Assembly (NCBI GenBank): GCA_013141015.1
Contig: JABFRT010000014.1
Coordinates: forward strand, 52,122 to 116,121
Length of the DNA: 64,000 bases
Reading direction: 5' to 3'
From: Hyphomicrobium sp.
GTDB lineage: Bacteria > Pseudomonadota > Alphaproteobacteria > Rhizobiales > Hyphomicrobiaceae
This document shows positions 38,059 to 46,377 of this stretch, piece by piece; within the stretch, counting starts at the first letter, position 1; each line of letters begins with the position of its first letter. Position numbers and translations under genes: made by a program. The notes under the pieces were generated by a model that made no database searches, was not told where the DNA came from, and saw only the letters and a program-made list of their open reading frames with translations.

Positions 38059-38910
38059 ATGCGTTGGTGTTGGGGGCGAGTTTTGTGCCGCGCACGTCGC
38101 GCGTTTGCGTATCCAGCCGTGCTTGCGGGCACCCTGGCGGCGGCGCTGGCTATTGCGGCAAGTGCCCCAGCCATGGCCGGAAACCCAAGCGAACCGGCAC
38201 AACCTGAATACGGCTGGCGCGAAATGTGGGGCGGGGCCGACGCGACCAAAGATGTCTGGCTGCTTTATACCGGCGTGACGCTGGCGCCTTTCAGTAAGGA
38301 CATCTACAGCGACGGCCTGCGCGTGCGCATGAATAGCGGCTATGGCCAATATCACTATTCTCGTGTCGGACGCGCCTCGCTGACGTGTGGCTCTACACCC
38401 GGCAAAAATGAGACCTGCTCGAGCGTCAGCAAGCGCTTCGAGATAGATGTGACCTACACCGATGTGCTCGTCGGCTATCACATGCGGCTTGGCGCTTTGA
38501 CCGCTAAAGCATTTGCCGGCGCGTCGATGGTCTCTCACAGTCCATCGCAGCACGACCCGAAGAACCGCGTGACGGGAATGGAATACGGCGCCACCGGCGG
38601 TCTCGAATTCTGGTTGAACGTTGGCGACAACGCATGGACGTCGCTCGACCTCAACTACACGACCGCGCATGATACGGGCGCCGCACGCTGGCGGGGTGGA
38701 TGGCGGGTTTTGCCGACGCTCTCTGTTGGTCCCGAAGCCCGCTATGACCGCAATGCCGAAGATGGCGCCGCGCGCGCCGGCCTGTTCGTGCGCTACGAAT
38801 GGTTCGGCGGCGAGATTTCAGCGGCCGCGGGCGTCGCGGGATCGATGACCGGCAGCATCACGGAAGAGTTGCAACCGTATGCAACCATCAACGTGCTGAC
38901 GCAGTACTGA
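38059..38910 (+). CDS. bcsS: BcsS family outer-membrane protein (cellulose biosynthesis associated)
   Basis: A 283-residue secreted protein with a long basic N-terminus and signal peptide ending APAMAG. The rest alternates amphipathic strands typical of an outer-membrane beta barrel (WLLYTGVTLAPFSKDIYSDGLRVRMNSGYGQYHYS, TDVLVGYHMRLGALTAKAFAGA, GLFVRYEWFGGEISAAAGVAGS) and ends TINVLTQY with a terminal aromatic. It matches the BcsS family of Rhizobiales, found beside cellulose synthase genes. No bcsA or bcsB is within the window, so it is an orphan copy. Confidence 0.75.
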   Translation: MRWCWGRVLCRARRAFAYPAVLAGTLAAALAIAASAPAMAGNPSEPAQPEYGWREMWGGADATKDVWLLYTGVTLAPFSKDIYSDGLRVRMNSGYGQYHYSRVGRASLTCGSTPGKNETCSSVSKRFEIDVTYTDVLVGYHMRLGALTAKAFAGASMVSHSPSQHDPKNRVTGMEYGATGGLEFWLNVGDNAWTSLDLNYTTAHDTGAARWRGGWRVLPTLSVGPEARYDRNAEDGAARAGLFVRYEWFGGEISAAAGVAGSMTGSITEELQPYATINVLTQY

Positions 38911-38992
38911 TCGCGTGGCCGTGGTCTTGCCATTCGGCTTGCAAACGCCGACCATCGGCGGCGCGAGTCGCAAGACGCATAGGAGGCAGCCG

Positions 38993-39283
38993 ATGAAGCG
39001 GCAGATGTTTGCACTAGCGATTGCATGGGCAGCGCTCAGTGCATCGCCATCGAACGCCGCGACCTGCGCCGGTGTCGAAGTCGAAGCCCGTGGCGAGCAA
39101 TCGCGGTTTATGTGGCTCGCCAAAACCAAAGCCCGGGCCAACTGGCGCAACAAGGTGCGGCGCACGCCGGGGCTCGGCACCGCCTATGCCATCTGGGCGC
39201 GCGCCGCCAACACCGATGAGCGCTGCCTCTCCGGCCCCGCCGGCACGCTCTGCATTTTCAAGGGAACGCCGTGTGTTCCGTGA
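38993..39283 (+). CDS. Hypothetical secreted protein
   Basis: A 96-residue protein with a signal peptide (MKRQMFALAIAWAALSASPSNAATC) and a mature part of about 72 residues, rich in Arg and Cys: TCAGVEVEARGEQSRFMW, ARANWRNKVRRTPGLGTAYAIWARA, ERCLSGPAGTLCIFKGTPC. The ARANWRNKVRR-x-PGLG run resembles short secreted proteins common in Rhizobiales, but no function is known. ATG 38993 has AGGAGG eight bases before it. Four Cys suggest disulfides. Confidence 0.7.
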   Translation: MKRQMFALAIAWAALSASPSNAATCAGVEVEARGEQSRFMWLAKTKARANWRNKVRRTPGLGTAYAIWARAANTDERCLSGPAGTLCIFKGTPCVP

Positions 39284-39394
39284 GCCTTAATCGGCTGCGC
39301 CCTTAACCCAAAAATTTATTTTGCATCCCGCCCAAGGATTTCCGCAACCCGCGCGTCATATGGTGCAGACGTCATCCCTTGCGGGCTTCTGCTG

Positions 39395-39946
39395 GTGCCA
39401 ACCGCGTTACAATCAGAGACCGATGAAGCGCTCGCAGCCAAGGCCGCGGGCGGCTGCCGGGCGTCGTTCGCCGCGCTGGTTGAAAAGCATTATGACCGCA
39501 TTCACCGGTTGGCGTGGCGCTGGTCTGGATCGCGCGAGGCGGCGGAAGACATAGCCCAGAATGTGTGCGTGAAACTCGGCCGCGCGATCCGAAGTTATCG
39601 CGGAGACGCCGCGTTCACGACCTGGCTGCACCGGATCGCCTACACGACCACGCTCGATCATTTGCGCGGCACCCAAAGGATGATCGCTTGGGAGCCGTCT
39701 GAGATTGTGCGGCTGATTGATGACCGGCACGGCACAACCGCCGAGGACGCCGTGATTGGCCAAGAGATTTGGGATGCGGTCCGAGAACTGCCGCCGCAAC
39801 AGCGCGATGCGGTGCTGCTGGTCTACGCGGAAGATATAAGCCACGCGGACGCGGCGGCACTGATGGACTGTTCGGAAAAGACAGTCTCTTGGCACATTCA
39901 CGAAGCGAAAAAGAAATTGAGAATTTTGCTCAAGGCTGTGGGTTGA
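39395..39946 (+). CDS. ECF-type RNA polymerase sigma factor
   Basis: A 183-residue sigma-70 family factor with only regions 2 and 4. Region 2 is FAALVEKHYDRIHRLAWRWSGSREAAEDIAQNVCVKLGRAIRSYRGDAAFTTWLHRIAYTTTLDHLR. Region 4 is AVRELPPQQRDAVLLVYAEDISHADAAALMDCSEKTVSWHIHEAKKKLR. The start is a GTG at 39395. About 260 bp later, on the same strand, follows a membrane-anchored VWA protein, the usual position of an anti-sigma factor. Confidence 0.9.
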   Translation: MPTALQSETDEALAAKAAGGCRASFAALVEKHYDRIHRLAWRWSGSREAAEDIAQNVCVKLGRAIRSYRGDAAFTTWLHRIAYTTTLDHLRGTQRMIAWEPSEIVRLIDDRHGTTAEDAVIGQEIWDAVRELPPQQRDAVLLVYAEDISHADAAALMDCSEKTVSWHIHEAKKKLRILLKAVG

Positions 39947-40012
39947 GGCGATGACATTTCAAACTCCATCATCCGCTCGATCAACACTTTTGGAGCGAAC
40001 CCGCTTACTTTC

Positions 40013-40170
40013 CCTCCCCTGGACGGGGAGGGGTCAGGGGTGGGGTGACGATCTTGGCGCGATGGGGCTTTTCTCGTTCGAACTCGTTTCATGCGGCATT
40101 GCCAATATTATGACGACCTGTCTCCTTGCGTTCCCCACCCCCAACCCCTCCCCGCGTTGGGGGAGGGGAG
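40013..40170. repeat. Pair of inverted C/G-rich repeats
   Basis: Two inverted copies of a roughly 33-38 bp unit flank 87 bp: 40013-40045 and 40133-40170. Each contains its own hairpin (CCTCCCC / GGGGAGG type) and a GGGGT(C/T)(A/G)GGGG(T) tail. Units of this type are dispersed in alphaproteobacterial intergenic DNA. They fill the gap between the sigma factor and the VWA gene. Confidence 0.7.
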
Positions 40171-40205
40171 CCGTGCGCGGCCCCAGATGACCAGCGGAGG
40201 TCACG

Positions 40206-42992
40206 ATGACCGAACGCGACCTCGAAAATCTGAAATCGTTGCCGGTGCCGCAGGCGCGCACGGAAGCGAAGCGTGCTGCGTTGGATGCGGCGATGGCTGC
40301 ATTTGAATATTCACAGACCAACTCTTCGTCGCTTCCGGCCGGCTCCTCGCAAGAGGTGTCGGAAGCGACCATGCAAAATGTGTCGGAAGCGACAACAAAA
40401 GAGACATCCCAAGGAAACATCATCCCTCTGCGTCAGACGGAAACGTCAACGCTCAAGAGGAGTTTCCGGATGAATTTTTCAAGCCGCTCTACACAGGCAA
40501 TTGCCGCATCCGTTGCAGCGCTGGTCGTCGCCGCACCGTTTGCGTTTCAGCATTTGCAAACGCTGCGCGAAGTACAGACGCTCACAAAGGTCCAGACTGA
40601 ACTCAAGCATGCCGCCGGATCTTCGGCGGGCCCAGCAAGCGCGCCTGTCACGATTGCACAGAATCCTGTCAGCGCCGCGCCTGCGTCCCCGCAGACCAAA
40701 GGCGCTCTAAGCAAGGGCGATGGCGTGACTGATGAACTGCGCACACGCGAAACGGATGCCAAGAAAAAGGCCGAGACCTTTGCTGCGAAGCCCGCGACGG
40801 TTGCTGCGTCTGAGCCCGCACCTCCCGCTGCACCACCAGCCCCGCCGAGCGCCGCCGACGCTCGGCAACCGCGTGAGATCGCACACGTTCCAGCTAACCC
40901 ACAGGATTTCGAGATCAATAACAAAGACATTGGAACCACGCTCGAGACCCATTTCAAACTCAGAAACCAAGCCGCACCGCCTGCCACGCCGAGCGTCGCA
41001 GACGCTCGGCGAGAAGGAGCTGCACTGGGAACAGCTACAACCAGCGCGGCATCTCCTAAGAAGGTTGGAAATGCTGGGGCTCATTACGCGAAGGCTCGGG
41101 GCGTAATGATGCGGCATGCCAAGGAATCCGAGCAAAGCGCATTGAGCGGGGCAATGAGTAGCAAGCTTGGAACGCGAGGGTTCAATAACAATTCACCTGG
41201 CGTCGCCTCCTCTGGGGACGCAAATATTGCGATCGCGGCGCCCGCCGCTCGGCCAGTAACATCGGACTATCTTGGAAAAGGCAACGTTGGAGGCGCTGAT
41301 CCATACATTTCAAATTCAATGAAATCTGCCCGTGACGCGATACAGAACGAGTATGGTGCTGCCAACGGAGGTGAATTCAAATTCCCGACAGGAGGAGCCC
41401 CAGCCCACTCGGACCTCAACGCCGAACTCGGGCGGCGGATGCTGGAGAGCCCGAAGACTGTCGCGCCTGCCGATCCGTCGAAACCGAATCCGTATGCCTG
41501 GATGGGCCGCGCCGATGAGCAGCGCGCATTCATTCAAGAAGAAAATCGCGACAAGTTCGATGTGAAAGAGATCAACGCGATCAAGCAGGTCGCAGTGGAA
41601 CCCGTGTCAACATTCTCCATCGACGTCGATACCGCGTCGTATGCGTTCGCACGCCGCGCGCTGAACGCCGGCCGCTTGCCGCCGAAGGATGCTGTGCGCG
41701 TCGAAGAAATGATCAACTATTTCCCGTATGCATATCCGGCACCAGAAACCGCCGACGTGCCGTTCAAGCCGGCGGTGACGGTGATGCCGAGCCCGTGGAA
41801 CGCCAACAACAAGCTCGTGCATGTTGCGATCAAAGGCTACGACCTCAAAAACACTGAACGTCCGCGCGCCAATCTCGTGTTCCTGATGGACGTGTCGGGC
41901 TCGATGGCACCTGCGGATCGCCTGCCGCTGGTCAAGAATGCGTTCCGCATGCTGGTTGAACAATTGAAGCCGGACGATACGATGGCAATTGTCACCTATG
42001 CGTCCGGTTCCGGCATTGCGCTCGAGCCGACCAAGATTTCCGACAAGGCCAAAATTCTCCGCGCCATCGACCAGCTCGGCGCGGGCGGCTCGACGGCGGG
42101 CGCTGCGGGAATTTCAGATGCGTATCGGCTCGCCGAAGCGGGATTTGATAAAAGCGCCGTTAATCGCGTCATCTTAGCGACCGATGGCGACTTCAATGTC
42201 GGCATAACCGATCAAGGCGCACTCAAATCGTTCATCGAGCGCAAGCGGCAGTCGGGCATTTTCCTGTCGGTCCTCGGCGTCGGCCAGGGCAACCACAATG
42301 ACGCGCTGATGCAGACACTCGCGCAGAACGGCAACGGCACGGCGGCGTATGCCGACACGTTGAGTGAAGCCCGCAAAGTGCTGGTCGAGGAATCATCCTC
42401 GACGCTGTTCACGATTGCCAAGGACGTCAAAGCACAAATCGAATGGAACCCAGCGCGCGTCGCCGAGTACCGCTTGATCGGATACGAGACGCGCGCATTG
42501 AAGCGTGAGGATTTCAACAACGACAAGGTCGATGCCGGCGACATCGGTTCGGGCCACACGGTCACCGCGATCTACGAAATCACGCCGGTCGGCGCAACGC
42601 TGATGTCGGACGCGTTGCGCTACGGCCAAAAAACGGCGGCGGTTGCACCTGTGCCGAATGAACCGGCTGATGCAAAGACTGCCGCAGCATCGAACGAACT
42701 CGGATTCCTGAAGCTGCGCTACAAGCGGCCGAATGAAGACACGTCGCAACTGATCACGCTGCCGCTGACCGACGCGCTTGCCAAATCGAACATGACGGAA
42801 GTGCCGGCTGAACAGCGCTTCTCGATTGCGGTCGCGGCGTTCGCGCAAATGTTGAAAGGTGAGAGCTACATTCAAGGCTACACGGCGGACGAAATTCTGG
42901 CTCTTGCGCAATCCGCACGCGGCGACGATCCGTTCGGCTATCGCGCGGAATTCCTGAACCTCGTGCGGCTCGCGAAAAGCGCGCAGCCGTGA
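40206..42992 (+). CDS. Membrane-anchored VWA-domain protein (YfbK type)
   Basis: A 928-residue protein: about 95 cytoplasmic residues, one membrane helix (AIAASVAALVVAAPFAF, near residue 105), a Pro/Ala-rich and Ser/Gly-rich linker to about residue 440, a YfbK-type conserved segment (NAIKQVAVEPVSTFSIDVDTASYAFARRALNAGRLPP), then a VWA domain with MIDAS DVSGSMA near residue 561, and a YfbK-type C-terminal region ending in RAEFLNLVRLAKSA. VWA domains bind partners through a metal. Placement after an ECF sigma factor suggests its N-terminus could act as the sensor or anti-sigma element. The linker holds two palindromic coding repeats. Confidence 0.85.
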   Translation: MTERDLENLKSLPVPQARTEAKRAALDAAMAAFEYSQTNSSSLPAGSSQEVSEATMQNVSEATTKETSQGNIIPLRQTETSTLKRSFRMNFSSRSTQAIAASVAALVVAAPFAFQHLQTLREVQTLTKVQTELKHAAGSSAGPASAPVTIAQNPVSAAPASPQTKGALSKGDGVTDELRTRETDAKKKAETFAAKPATVAASEPAPPAAPPAPPSAADARQPREIAHVPANPQDFEINNKDIGTTLETHFKLRNQAAPPATPSVADARREGAALGTATTSAASPKKVGNAGAHYAKARGVMMRHAKESEQSALSGAMSSKLGTRGFNNNSPGVASSGDANIAIAAPAARPVTSDYLGKGNVGGADPYISNSMKSARDAIQNEYGAANGGEFKFPTGGAPAHSDLNAELGRRMLESPKTVAPADPSKPNPYAWMGRADEQRAFIQEENRDKFDVKEINAIKQVAVEPVSTFSIDVDTASYAFARRALNAGRLPPKDAVRVEEMINYFPYAYPAPETADVPFKPAVTVMPSPWNANNKLVHVAIKGYDLKNTERPRANLVFLMDVSGSMAPADRLPLVKNAFRMLVEQLKPDDTMAIVTYASGSGIALEPTKISDKAKILRAIDQLGAGGSTAGAAGISDAYRLAEAGFDKSAVNRVILATDGDFNVGITDQGALKSFIERKRQSGIFLSVLGVGQGNHNDALMQTLAQNGNGTAAYADTLSEARKVLVEESSSTLFTIAKDVKAQIEWNPARVAEYRLIGYETRALKREDFNNDKVDAGDIGSGHTVTAIYEITPVGATLMSDALRYGQKTAAVAPVPNEPADAKTAAASNELGFLKLRYKRPNEDTSQLITLPLTDALAKSNMTEVPAEQRFSIAVAAFAQMLKGESYIQGYTADEILALAQSARGDDPFGYRAEFLNLVRLAKSAQP
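40844..40866. repeat. Palindromic repeat inside the VWA gene, copy 1
   Basis: Arms GCCGAGCG and CGCTCGGC enclose 7 bp. The 23-bp unit is 21/23 identical to the one at 40988-41010. It encodes a PSAADARQ segment in the disordered linker. Confidence 0.75.
40987..41011. repeat. Palindromic repeat inside the VWA gene, copy 2
   Basis: An 11-bp perfect inverted repeat (CGCCGAGCGTC / GACGCTCGGCG) with a 3-bp GCA centre, 143 bp after copy 1. It encodes PSVADARR in the linker. The pair looks like a mobile palindromic element tolerated in coding sequence. Confidence 0.75.
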
Positions 42993-43000
42993 GCTAAAAA

Positions 43001-43035
43001 GCTGTCATCCCGGGCCTTGTGCCCGGGATCCATCG
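43001..43035. repeat. REP-like palindrome
   Basis: ATCCCGGGC (43007-43015) pairs with GCCCGGGAT (43021-43029). The unit GTCATCCCGG...CCGGGATCCATCG resembles the arm of the repeat at 9598-9690. It lies 15 nt after the VWA stop and may end that transcript. Confidence 0.65.
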
Positions 43036-43138
43036 GGCCGCAAACGCCGCGACAAATGGATGAATGGATATTAGCCACAAGGGCTGTGATGACATTGGTG
43101 GGGATGCACGCGCAGTGCTCATCGGCTAAAGTCAGCAC

Positions 43139-43525
43139 ATGAAATCACCGGCCTTCAAATCGCATGATGCTTACATCGCCGCGCAGCCTGAGAGGATGCA
43201 GCGCATTCTTGAGACCGTGCGCGAAACGGTTCGAAAGGCGGTGCCGGATGCCGAGGAAGCGATCTCCTACGGCATGCCGGCGTTCAAATTACATGGCCGC
43301 GTGCTGCTCTACTTCGCGGGCTGGGCCGAGCACTATGCAATTTATCCCGGCAGCACAACGGCCTTAAGCGAGATGCAGGACGAGCTTGGCGGCCGAAAGG
43401 TGAGCAAGGGCACGATACGTTTTGAGCTGACCGAGAAGGTGCCGGTCAAGCTGATCACGCGCATCGCTAAAGTGCGCGCCAAGGAAAACGCGGACCACAA
43501 AACCGCGAAATCCGCGCGCCGCTGA
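43139..43525 (+). CDS. DUF1801 domain protein
   Basis: A 128-residue DUF1801/YdhG-like protein. The family block is ILETVRETVRKAVPDAEEAISYGMPAFKLHGRVLLYFAGWAEHYAIYPG, followed by KGTIRFELTEKVPVKLITRIAKVRAKEN. The fold resembles a frataxin-like or iron-chaperone protein, but the role is not settled. It is a single gene, convergent with the YARHG-like gene with 7 nt between stops. Confidence 0.85.
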   Translation: MKSPAFKSHDAYIAAQPERMQRILETVRETVRKAVPDAEEAISYGMPAFKLHGRVLLYFAGWAEHYAIYPGSTTALSEMQDELGGRKVSKGTIRFELTEKVPVKLITRIAKVRAKENADHKTAKSARR

Positions 43526-43532
43526 CCGCGCG

Positions 43533-44120
43533 CTACTGTTCTTCCTTCACGGTCTGGCGTTGTAAATCGAGTTTCGACGATGAGACGCGGCTTAATTTCT
43601 TGCAGCTGTCCATCGGCGACGCGCAGCCTTTGCGCGCCGACATTTTGCCAATCGCGCGGGCGTTATCTTCGCCGATTGCGGTGTTTGGGCTTTCAACGGT
43701 TGGATCGCAGGTGGCGTCGTTGCCGAAGTAGGAATATCCAATCGGTGTGAAGAAGCAGTAGTTCGAGCGCGCGTACATTTCATTGCGCGCGACCCACAGC
43801 GTCGGGCAATCCATGCGGCGCAATTCTTCCCAGCCGAGCTTGCGCGTCAGACTGTCGGCGACCACAGGCTTGGCCGGGTCATAGGCATAAATGCAGGTCG
43901 GCTGATGTCCGAGGAACAGCGCATAAAGCGCGACCAGGCTGGCGAGCCCCATGATCGAGAAGAACGCGCCGAGCGCCCACTTGGGCACGAGAGTCGAGTT
44001 CCACAGCACCGCCGCCGTGCCAAGCACGACGGCGATCAAAATCTGATGCGGATCACCAAGGCCTGAGAACCCAGCCAAGTTCAGCAGCACGTTGACGCTG
44101 GTATCGAGGAAATAGACCAT
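43533..44120 (-). CDS. YARHG-like domain membrane protein
   Basis: A 195-residue protein with two membrane helices at its N-terminus (HQILIAVVLGTAAVLWNSTLV and WALGAFFSIMGLASLVALYALFLG) and a periplasmic cysteine-rich domain. LGWEELRRMDCPTLWVARNEMYARSNYCFFTPIGYSYFGNDATCD resembles the YARHG motif (LRNEIYARHGYCF), with SN in place of HG. The function of YARHG domains is unknown; they occur in secreted or wall-associated proteins. Six mature Cys suggest disulfides. Confidence 0.7.
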   Translation of the reverse strand: MVYFLDTSVNVLLNLAGFSGLGDPHQILIAVVLGTAAVLWNSTLVPKWALGAFFSIMGLASLVALYALFLGHQPTCIYAYDPAKPVVADSLTRKLGWEELRRMDCPTLWVARNEMYARSNYCFFTPIGYSYFGNDATCDPTVESPNTAIGEDNARAIGKMSARKGCASPMDSCKKLSRVSSSKLDLQRQTVKEEQ

Positions 44121-44509
44121 TCCTGCCCCCCGGCTTTCGAAATCTCATAAAAAATGGCGCCGCCCTTTGATTAGGCGACCCCTCGTTTTAGCCGACCCCG
44201 CGGGCGCCGGTGCATTAACCGCAAAATATTTCGCCATAAGTTGTCCCCGCCCCCCTCGCCCCATGAGATCCTGAAGGGCTCGGCTGTTCCCCACGGAACA
44301 GTGTGAAAGACAGGAGAAAGGTAAACGCTATGATGAGTCCATTCTTTACAAAACGAATGATCGTTCTCCTTGACGTTGCCCCAATTGTGATCCAAACAAA
44401 ACGATCATTCGTTTTACGGAATGATTTCTGACTGAAATCAGCCGTTAGCTTGCTTAAGCAAGCCCATAAGCAGGAACAACCGGACAACCAACAAGGCGCA
44501 TCGACCGTT
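44121..44509. other. Regulatory intergenic region upstream of tetR
   Basis: A 389-bp region. It contains a CTGTTCC-CCAC-GGAACAG hairpin (44284-44301), an AGGAGAAAGG site, a possible 33-codon frame (44330-44431), two operator-like palindromes, a GATTTC-N5-GAAATC hairpin (44424-44440) and a 16-bp perfect palindrome (44448-44463). It must contain the efflux operon promoter. Confidence 0.6.
44350..44415. promoter_or_regulatory. Two-site TetR-type operator
   Basis: Two sites of form AACGA-N4-TCGTT (44352-44365) and its exact reverse complement (44400-44413) lie 48 bp apart, with 16-bp matching arms 44350-44365 and 44400-44415. A candidate -35 TTGACG at 44370 lies between them; the -10 is weak. 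They sit 95-160 bp before the TetR gene, as expected for self-repression. Confidence 0.6.
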
Positions 44510-45160
44510 ATGCCGAGATTGAGACCCTCCACACAGCAGGCAAGGCGCGAGAACATTCTCGACGCGGCTTTGCGCTGTTTTGCGCGCGGCGGTTTCCACG
44601 CCACCTCCATGCAGATGATCTGCAAGGAAGCGGGCGTCAGCCCGGGCGCGGTCTATGTCTACTTCGCCTCCAAGGAGGACCTGATTGCGGGCCTGTGCGA
44701 ACGCGACCGCAACGAATTTGCCGAACGCTTTGCGCTGCTCGCCGCGGCACCCGACTTCCTCGAAGCCCTGCAAGGCATCGGTGAACACTACTTCATCGAT
44801 GAAAGCCCCGACCGCCAGCGCTTCGTGGTCGAGATGGGTGTTGAATCGACGCGCAATCCGCGCATCGCTGAAATTTTCATGAGCGTCGACAAGTTCTGTT
44901 GCGACAGCTTTGAAGCCATGTTCCACCGCTTGAAGGACGAAGGCCGCATCGCCCCGCGGATCGACATTCCTACCATCGCCAAGGTGTTTAACGTGATCGG
45001 CGACGGTCTGTTCTGGCGGCGCGCCATCGAGCCGGATTTCAATGCCCGTCAGGTTTTGCCGGTGATGACCGAACTGATCGGCACGCTCCTTAATCCTGTT
45101 GGCCCGCACATCGCCAGCAAACCGGCCGGCGGCCGCTTGAAACCGGAGGCGGCATCATGA
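44510..45160 (+). CDS. TetR/AcrR family regulator of the efflux operon
   Basis: A 216-residue TetR-family repressor. The N-terminal HTH is ENILDAALRCFARGGFHATSMQMICKEAGVSPGAVYVYFASKEDLIAGL; the remainder is the helical ligand domain. Its stop overlaps the adaptor ATG (ATGA), so it is the first gene of the efflux operon. ATG 44510 was chosen over an in-frame TTG at 44450 that lies inside a palindrome. It probably binds the paired operators upstream and is released by an efflux substrate. Confidence 0.9.
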   Translation: MPRLRPSTQQARRENILDAALRCFARGGFHATSMQMICKEAGVSPGAVYVYFASKEDLIAGLCERDRNEFAERFALLAAAPDFLEALQGIGEHYFIDESPDRQRFVVEMGVESTRNPRIAEIFMSVDKFCCDSFEAMFHRLKDEGRIAPRIDIPTIAKVFNVIGDGLFWRRAIEPDFNARQVLPVMTELIGTLLNPVGPHIASKPAGGRLKPEAAS

Positions 45161-46377
45161 ACCGCAAGTTGATCAGCGCTTTCGCCATGCTGGCTTTGGC
45201 GGGCGGCTACTACGCCTACAAAAACATGTATGACGCCAACCCAGCGTCCAAAACAACGGCCTCGGTGACGGGCGCGATTCTGGCAGACGCCGTACCGATG
45301 ATCTCGGTGGTCAAGGCCCGGCAAGCCGCCTTCCATGAAACGGTGCTTGTCTCGGGGTCCCTGGTCGCGCGCGAAGAAATTCTGGTTGCGCCGGAAATTG
45401 AAGGATTGCGCGTCGTCGAACTGTTCACCGACGAAGGCAGCACGGTCAAAAAAGGCCAAGTGCTGGCGCGCTTGGTATCGGAGCAGCTTGACGCGCAGAT
45501 GGCGCAAAACGATGCGGCGGCGGCGCGGACCGTCGCGGCCATTGCTCAAGCCGAAAGCGCAATTGTACAAGCCGAAGCGCGCGCCAAGGAAGCGACCGCC
45601 CAGCTTGAGCGCGCCGAACCTCTGCGAAAATCCGGCTATCTGTCGGGCTCGACGTTTGATGCGCGCGAAAGTGCTGCCAGCACGGCCAAATCACAGGTCA
45701 TCGCCGCGCGCGATGGTTTGAAATCGGCTGCTGCTGAAAAAGCCCAGGTCGAAGCGCAGCGCCGTGAACTCAATTGGCGGCGCAGCAACACCGAGGTGAA
45801 GGCGCCTGCCGATGGCGTAATAAGCCGCCGCGTTGCCCGCATAGGCGCCATGGCAAGTGCCGCCAACGAGCCGATGTTCCGCATCATCGCCAACAGCGAA
45901 GTCGAACTCGATGCCGAAGTGGTTGAGACGGATCTTGTCAAGGTCCGCCAGGGCCAGAAGGTGCTGGTCTCGGCGGCAGGCGCCAGCGATGTACCGGGTA
46001 GCGTGCGCATCGTTTCTCCAGAGGTCGACAAGACCACGCGTCTCGGACGTGTGCGCGTGTTCCTTGGCAGCCGCCCAGATTTGAAGATCGGCGCGTTTGC
46101 GCGCGGCGAAATCGCGACCAACGAAAGCCGCGGCATTGCCTTGCCCGCAACCGCCGTGACCTATGGCCTGGACGGCGCGCATGTGCAGGTTGTCAAAAAC
46201 GACACGGTGCAGCGGCGCGCCGTCAAAACCGGGCTGGCGTCCGGCGACCTCGTCGAGATTCTCGAAGGCGTGAGCCTCGATGATGTGGTCGTCGCCCGCG
46301 CCGGTACGTTCCTGCGCGACGGCGATAAAATCCGCCCAACTGAACCCGACAACAAGGTCAGTGAGGCGCAGAAATGA
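45157..46377 (+). CDS. RND efflux periplasmic adaptor (HlyD-like)
   Basis: A 406-residue membrane-fusion protein. An N-terminal anchor (MNRKLISAFAMLALAGGYYAY) is followed by a lipoyl half (VLVSGSLVAREEILVAPEIEGLRVVELFTDEGSTVKKGQVLARL), an alpha-hairpin of about 100 residues, the second lipoyl half (NTEVKAPADGVISRRVARIGAM) and beta-barrel and MPD parts. It links the RND pump to an outer-membrane channel. Starts and ends with ATGA overlaps, so it is fully coupled to its neighbours. Confidence 0.9.
   Translation: MNRKLISAFAMLALAGGYYAYKNMYDANPASKTTASVTGAILADAVPMISVVKARQAAFHETVLVSGSLVAREEILVAPEIEGLRVVELFTDEGSTVKKGQVLARLVSEQLDAQMAQNDAAAARTVAAIAQAESAIVQAEARAKEATAQLERAEPLRKSGYLSGSTFDARESAASTAKSQVIAARDGLKSAAAEKAQVEAQRRELNWRRSNTEVKAPADGVISRRVARIGAMASAANEPMFRIIANSEVELDAEVVETDLVKVRQGQKVLVSAAGASDVPGSVRIVSPEVDKTTRLGRVRVFLGSRPDLKIGAFARGEIATNESRGIALPATAVTYGLDGAHVQVVKNDTVQRRAVKTGLASGDLVEILEGVSLDDVVVARAGTFLRDGDKIRPTEPDNKVSEAQK

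Noticed and set aside
39960..40200. Insertion sequence between sigma factor and VWA gene
   Set aside because: Inverted units are present but there is no transposase frame and no target duplication.
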